64,000 nt of DNA, taken from JBCBWG01 sp038523925 (GTDB lineage Bacteria > Pseudomonadota > Alphaproteobacteria > Rhizobiales > Hyphomicrobiaceae). The stretch lies in assembly GCA_038523925.1 (NCBI GenBank), contig JBCBIY010000003.1:1-64000 (forward strand). Direction: 5' to 3'. Numbering within the stretch: the stretch's first letter is position 1; each line of letters starts with the position of its first letter. Shown piece after piece: positions 60,446 to 64,000 of this stretch. A program made the translations under genes and the position numbers. The notes below the pieces were generated by a model that made no database searches, had not been told where the DNA came from, and was given only the letters and a program-made list of their open reading frames with translations.

Positions 60446-61114
60446 ATGCCAAATCTGCTCCGGCCAGACATGACGGCCGATGAGCTGCGCGATCTCGCTC
60501 GCGCAGCGTTCTATCCCGCGCCCTCCGATCAGATCTTCGATGCAAAGTCTGGCCGCGCCTGGGGCCGCAGCGATTTCGATCTGAACCCGGACATGGTCAA
60601 CGAGGTCGACTTTTCGGAACCGGTTGGCGCTGCGGCTGTGCTCGTACCGATCGTCGCATCGTCCGAGATGACCATTTTGCTGACGAAGCGGTCGAGCGCG
60701 CTCAAACGTCACCGCGGACAAATCGCCTTCCCGGGCGGCCGCGTGGAAGACGCCGACACCGACGCCGCCGCGACTGCGCTGCGCGAGACGGAAGAAGAAA
60801 TCGGGCTCGACCGAGACTTTATCGAACCGCTCGGCTACCTTGATAGCTACCGGACTCGTACGGGCTTTCAGATCACGCCACTTGTCGGGCTTGTGCGCCC
60901 GGGCTTCTCGCTGAAACTTGATCCGCGCGAAGTCGAGGACGCCTTCGAAGTGCCATTTGCGTTCCTGATGAACCCGGACAACCATCGACGTGACCAACTT
61001 GAATGGCAGGGTCGCGCGCGTCATTTCTATGCGATGCCGTACGGGCCGCACTATATCTGGGGTGCCACCGCTGGCATGATCAAAAACCTTCATGAGAGGC
61101 TGATCCAGGCATGA
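60446..61114 (+). CDS. NUDIX CoA pyrophosphatase-like hydrolase
   Basis: Nucleotide hydrolase of 222 residues with the Nudix box (GGRVEDADTDAAATALRETEEEIGL region, catalytic Glu residues in RETEEEIG) in the spacing typical of the CoA pyrophosphatase NudL group. It starts 19 bases after the nitrile hydratase-type gene and overlaps DUF6111 by four bases. The nudL-DUF6111-pcnB order is familiar from Hyphomicrobiales genomes. Confidence 0.87.
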   Translation: MPNLLRPDMTADELRDLARAAFYPAPSDQIFDAKSGRAWGRSDFDLNPDMVNEVDFSEPVGAAAVLVPIVASSEMTILLTKRSSALKRHRGQIAFPGGRVEDADTDAAATALRETEEEIGLDRDFIEPLGYLDSYRTRTGFQITPLVGLVRPGFSLKLDPREVEDAFEVPFAFLMNPDNHRRDQLEWQGRARHFYAMPYGPHYIWGATAGMIKNLHERLIQA

Positions 61115-61386
61115 TCCGGATCGTCATCCAAAACATCCTGTTGTTCCTGCTGCCGACGATCCTATACGTCGGCTACATGTTCGTCCGCCGCCGCGGCACG
61201 TCCAGCGGATCGGCAAACCAAGTCTTCGATGATGCGCCCATCCTTTGGCTGCTCAGCATTGGGGCCGTGCTTGCGATCGGCGCGCTGGCGCTCGTCGCCG
61301 GCAACGACAACGCGCAGGTCGGACAAACCTATATTCCGCCAAGCCGTGGACCGGACGGGACCATCATTCCGGGACGCTTCGAGTAG
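61111..61386 (+). CDS. DUF6111-family membrane protein
   Basis: A protein of 91 residues with two hydrophobic spans (about 6-23 and 44-62), a basic loop (VRRRG) and a polar C-terminus (TYIPPSRGPDGTIIPG). Its start overlaps the NUDIX stop (ATGA), and the pcnB start follows three bases after its stop. The function is unknown; the conserved place between a Nudix gene and the CCA-adding enzyme gene suggests an RNA or nucleotide link. Confidence 0.8.
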   Translation: MIRIVIQNILLFLLPTILYVGYMFVRRRGTSSGSANQVFDDAPILWLLSIGAVLAIGALALVAGNDNAQVGQTYIPPSRGPDGTIIPGRFE

Positions 61387-61388
61387 GC

Positions 61389-62657
61389 ATGGGCGCGGCC
61401 TCAAGCGGCGATCGCATTGACGCGGCCTGGCTGCGGGACCCGGCGCTTGTCGCCATCTTTGATGCCATGGCGGCCGGCGGCCACGAGGTGCGCGTTGTCG
61501 GCGGCGCCGTGCGCGATACGCTGTTGAGGCCTGACGGGCCGGCGTCGCCGCCCGATGTCGATCTCGCGACAACGGCCACGCCTGATGAGACCATCACGGC
61601 TGCCGAAGCCGCCGGTCTCAAGCCGGTCCCGACCGGCGTCGACCACGGCACCGTCACGATAATCGCCGCCGGCACGCCGTTCGAAGTCACCACGCTCAGG
61701 CGCGACGTCGAGACCGACGGCCGCCACGCGGTTGTCAGCTTTACGACGGACTGGGCCGAAGATGCAGCCCGCCGCGACTTCACAATCAACGCCCTCTTCT
61801 GCGATGCAACCGGCCAGGTCTTTGATCCGGTGGGCGACGGGCGCCAAGACCTCGCGGCGCGCCGGCTCCGCTTCATTGGCGATCCGGAAGCCCGGATCAG
61901 AGAAGACTACTTGCGGACCGTCAGGCTGTTCCGCTTTCTGGCGGAGCTTGAGGGCTTCCAAGCGGACCGCGGCGCGTTCCACGCGACGACCAACGCACGC
62001 GAGGGCCTTCGCACGCTGAGCGGCGAACGCCTGCAGCGCGAGTTCGCCAAACTTTTCGTGGCGCTACATGCCGCGCATGCGATCCGACAAATGCAACGCT
62101 TTGGGGTTTTCGCCGAGCTGCTGCCGTTCGCGCCGGCGCCGGGATTACTCGACGAGCTTCACCAAGGTGAATCCTCGACGCGCAGTTGGCTGACGGCGTT
62201 TGCGGCGGTCTTTCTCGAACACGCGAAAGACGTGCGCGTCGCCGCTGATCGCCTACGGCTTTCCAACCGCGACCGCGATGCGCTCATCGCAATGTTGCAG
62301 GCGCGCGATCTCGTGCGGGCATCATCGGATCGGCATTTCGGGGCGCAGCACGCGGCCGTCGCATTTGGCCGCGATGCGGCGCTCTCAGGGCTTGCACTTG
62401 CGTTCGCCGGCGGCAACGCACGCGCCGATCATCACCGTATCACGGCTGCGATCGCGGCCTGGCCGATCCCCGAGTTCCCGGTCTCAGGAGCCGACTTGAT
62501 TGCCGCGGGCGCAACGCCCGGACCTGACCTTGGCCGCCGCCTCGCCGCGCTCAGGCGCGCCTGGGTCGAGAGCGCATTTTCGCTTACGCGCGACGCGCTG
62601 CTGGCCGAAGCGAAGACGCAAATCGGACCCTCGCGAGCAAAAGAAAACCCGGCCTGA
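61389..62657 (+). CDS. pcnB: CCA tRNA nucleotidyltransferase/poly(A) polymerase
   Basis: Class II nucleotidyltransferase of 422 residues with VRVVGGAVRDTLL (GG...R/K motif), the DVDLAT two-Asp motif, RRDFTINALFCD and the REDYLRTVRLFRFLA RNA-binding region. It adds CCA ends to tRNA or poly(A) tails; the tRNA-Arg here already has CCA encoded. ATG 61389 directly follows the DUF6111 stop. The last codons and stop overlap a perfect hairpin used as a terminator by the opposite-strand gene. Confidence 0.9.
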   Translation: MGAASSGDRIDAAWLRDPALVAIFDAMAAGGHEVRVVGGAVRDTLLRPDGPASPPDVDLATTATPDETITAAEAAGLKPVPTGVDHGTVTIIAAGTPFEVTTLRRDVETDGRHAVVSFTTDWAEDAARRDFTINALFCDATGQVFDPVGDGRQDLAARRLRFIGDPEARIREDYLRTVRLFRFLAELEGFQADRGAFHATTNAREGLRTLSGERLQREFAKLFVALHAAHAIRQMQRFGVFAELLPFAPAPGLLDELHQGESSTRSWLTAFAAVFLEHAKDVRVAADRLRLSNRDRDALIAMLQARDLVRASSDRHFGAQHAAVAFGRDAALSGLALAFAGGNARADHHRITAAIAAWPIPEFPVSGADLIAAGATPGPDLGRRLAALRRAWVESAFSLTRDALLAEAKTQIGPSRAKENPA

Positions 62658-62666
62658 GGCCGGGTT
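62646..62666 (-). terminator. Intrinsic terminator for the H-NS-like gene, overlapping the pcnB 3' end
   Basis: AACCCGGCC and GGCCGGGTT form a perfect nine-base-pair stem with the loop TGA. On the minus strand it is followed by TTCTTTTG, a T-rich tract. The loop is the TGA stop codon of pcnB on the plus strand, so the hairpin is built from coding sequence. On the plus strand it lacks a T-run. Confidence 0.85.
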
Positions 62667-62728
62667 ATCACTGCGATCTCTAAAGCATCGCGATTGCTGG
62701 GCGGACGAGACGTCTCGCAAGATCGAAA

Positions 62729-63070
62729 TCAGATCTTGAAGTCATCCATCTTCGCGCCTTTGTCGAGCTTGGCAACAAGCCAACGCGGCTTGCGTCCACG
62801 GCCCGTCCAGGTCTCGCTGGTATTGTCAGGGTTCATGTATTTCGGCGCGACCGTTTTGCCTTTTGTGCTACGGCCACCCATCAGCTCGTTGATCGAAAAG
62901 CCGCTGCTGGACGCCAATTCCTCGATCTTCTGTTTAACCTCAGCACGCTCGCGCTCTTTGGCGATACTGATCGCCCGGTTTACGCGTGCCTGAATCTCGA
63001 GAAGGTCCTTAACCGGCATTGCTTCGTAGTCGACGCCGCCGCGGCTGGCCTTCGCTGGTCGCTTGCTCAT
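62729..63070 (-). CDS. H-NS/HvrA-family nucleoid protein
   Basis: Nucleoid-associated protein of 113 residues. The N-terminal half is a helical oligomerisation segment (LLEIQARVNRAISIAKERERAEVKQKI). The C-terminus has the H-NS-type DNA-binding motif: YMNPDNTSETWTGRGRKPRW, with the TWTGRGRxPxW core. It should bind AT-rich DNA. ATG 63070 has GGGCGGA upstream. It ends at the hairpin in the pcnB 3' end. The AT-rich stretch before it may be its own target. Confidence 0.9.
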   Translation of the reverse strand: MSKRPAKASRGGVDYEAMPVKDLLEIQARVNRAISIAKERERAEVKQKIEELASSSGFSINELMGGRSTKGKTVAPKYMNPDNTSETWTGRGRKPRWLVAKLDKGAKMDDFKI

Positions 63071-63425
63071 ATTCCGCCCTTTGTGAAAGCTGATATCTGG
63101 AATTCGGAGTTCCCGAAGTGGCATAATATTTCACGCGTTTCAATTCAATTGATTGCCGACGGCAAAGTGAATATCGCGGCGCATGTGGATGATATCAGCA
63201 CACAACGATCGGCCCGTTATCTGTCTAAGCCGGTGATAGAGCCAAGGCGGCTTACTCAGACCTTGGTCTGAATCAAACATTTTACCTCACCTAACCAGCT
63301 GTATTTTATGGTGTTTTCAAGCGTTGCATTGAAGCCCGGTGACTGTCATGTTGCGCCCGCGCCGCTTGAAAACTGCAGGAATTCGGCTTTGCAGGCGCGG
63401 CAAATCATGAGGATCGGAGTTGCCT
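63071..63425. other. Intergenic region between the H-NS-like and PLP-enzyme genes
   Basis: A 355-base divergent promoter region, visibly more AT-rich than its surroundings. It has one clear palindrome (63256-63271). A 62-codon frame at 63083-63271 has no Shine-Dalgarno or known homolog and is not called. I could not place promoters with confidence. Confidence 0.55.
63256..63271. promoter_or_regulatory. Palindrome in the H-NS/threonine dehydratase promoter region
   Basis: TCAGACC and GGTCTGA are perfect seven-base inverted repeats separated by TT. They lie 155 bases before the PLP-enzyme start and 185 bases before the H-NS-like start. An operator for a dimeric regulator is possible; a weak transcript hairpin is the alternative. 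Confidence 0.35.
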
Positions 63426-64000
63426 ATGGCCCGTCTTGCCATCAATAGAGAGACGGTTTCAAGCAGCTATAATCGCATCCGCAGCCGAATACGGCGGACA
63501 CCAACCCTTCAGATCGCGCCGCGGGATATCGCATGCGAATTCGGCGAGCTGCACCTGAAGTTGGAGTTGCTCCAGCACGCCGGTTCGTTCAAGACGCGGG
63601 GTGCTTTCACGCATTTCGTCGTGGGCGAGACGCCTGAGGCTGGCGTGGTGGCCGCATCTGGCGGGAACCACGGTGCCGCTGTCGCCTTCGCAGCCCGCGA
63701 AATGGGGGCAAAAGCCTCAATCTTCGTGCCGGAAATCGCCGATCCTGCGAAAACGCAGCGCATCTCAGAACTCGGCGCGGAGTTACATGTCGGCGGCGCG
63801 TTGTATGCCGATGCTCTGAAAGCCGCTGAAGCCTTTGCAGCGGAAACCGGCGCCAAGCAGATCCACGCATTCGATCAGCCGGAAACCTTGATCGGCCAGG
63901 GCAGCGTCGGCCTCGAATTGGAACAACAGGCGCCGGGGTTGAATACCGTCTTAGTTGCCGTCGGTGGTGGCGGCCTGATTGGAGGAATTGCGGCCTGGTA
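63426..64000 (+). CDS. PLP-dependent threonine dehydratase-like enzyme, partial
   Basis: The gene runs off the right edge, so only 191 residues are seen. ATG 63426 has GGAG six bases upstream. The fold type II PLP motifs are present: RTPTLQI, the PLP lysine in HAGSFKTRGA, SGGNHGAAVAFAA, and GGGGLIGGIAAW at the edge. It probably is a threonine/serine dehydratase or related racemase; the missing C-terminus would show whether an ACT domain is present. Confidence 0.85.
   Translation, partial: MARLAINRETVSSSYNRIRSRIRRTPTLQIAPRDIACEFGELHLKLELLQHAGSFKTRGAFTHFVVGETPEAGVVAASGGNHGAAVAFAAREMGAKASIFVPEIADPAKTQRISELGAELHVGGALYADALKAAEAFAAETGAKQIHAFDQPETLIGQGSVGLELEQQAPGLNTVLVAVGGGGLIGGIAAW

Noticed and set aside
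63083..63271. 62-codon plus-strand frame upstream of the PLP enzyme
   Set aside because: No Shine-Dalgarno and no recognisable sequence; it begins inside the promoter region of the H-NS-like gene.
1..64000. CRISPR arrays, insertion sequences, prophage genes
   Set aside because: No regularly spaced short repeats, transposases, integrases or phage structural genes were seen. The tandem repeat at 1-232 has two long units and no spacers of CRISPR size.

Overview
The window is one contiguous stretch of a GC-rich bacterial chromosome that best fits an alphaproteobacterium, probably of the Hyphomicrobiales. The lineage clues are a DUF1013/TrcR-type protein, a class I lysyl-tRNA synthetase, a methylsuccinyl-CoA dehydrogenase of the ethylmalonyl-CoA pathway, a short-LOV protein, an H-NS/HvrA-type protein, a DUF6111 gene beside a CCA-adding enzyme, and a Caulobacter-like xylose dehydrogenase. 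I cannot name a genus. I see no prophage, insertion sequence or CRISPR array.

Layout. 1-238: a near-perfect tandem duplication at the window edge. 239-8966: a xylose locus. A minus-strand ABC transporter (binding protein, permease, ATPase) is divergent from a plus-strand set made of a ROK repressor, a di-heme cytochrome, an FG-GAP/ASPIC exported protein and xylose dehydrogenase. A palindrome between them is a likely operator. 9008-15961: an orphan TolC-family lipoprotein, then two overlapping paralogous FAD-GcvT dehydrogenases of the dimethylglycine dehydrogenase type. 16138-27343: mixed genes, including rmlD, a TPR protein, a split AtuA pair, a bactofilin fused to a CSPG-type repeat, an altronate dehydratase-like enzyme, a lytic transglycosylase, an Hsp20 with a charged tail, a SAF-domain oxidoreductase, two GFA-fold proteins and a TerB-like protein.

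27456-48575 holds housekeeping genes (class I LysRS, ileS, lspA, ribF, tRNA-Arg, TrcR, a GH3 enzyme) mixed with a DUF262-DUF1524 putative restriction/defence protein, a cystathionine-synthase-type PLP enzyme, the LOV photoreceptor, methylsuccinyl-CoA dehydrogenase and small membrane or lipoproteins. 48857-57637 holds an unknown exported protein, a GntR regulator, a two-subunit CoA-transferase, a thioesterase, the D-galactonate-type kinase and aldolase (DgoK, DgoA), an amidase and an MFS carrier.

57722-64000 holds a cyclic-nucleotide-type K+ channel, a three-gene Co-type nitrile hydratase/thiocyanate hydrolase set coupled by overlapping stops and starts, then nudL-DUF6111-pcnB, an H-NS-like gene on the opposite strand, and the start of a PLP-dependent threonine dehydratase-like gene cut by the window edge.

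Taken together this is a metabolically versatile heterotroph that imports pentoses, uses oxidative sugar-acid routes, demethylates N-methylated amines and assimilates C2 units by the ethylmalonyl-CoA route. The points most worth following are the split NHase/SCNase operon, the haem and ASPIC proteins embedded in the xylose operon, and the bactofilin-CSPG fusion.
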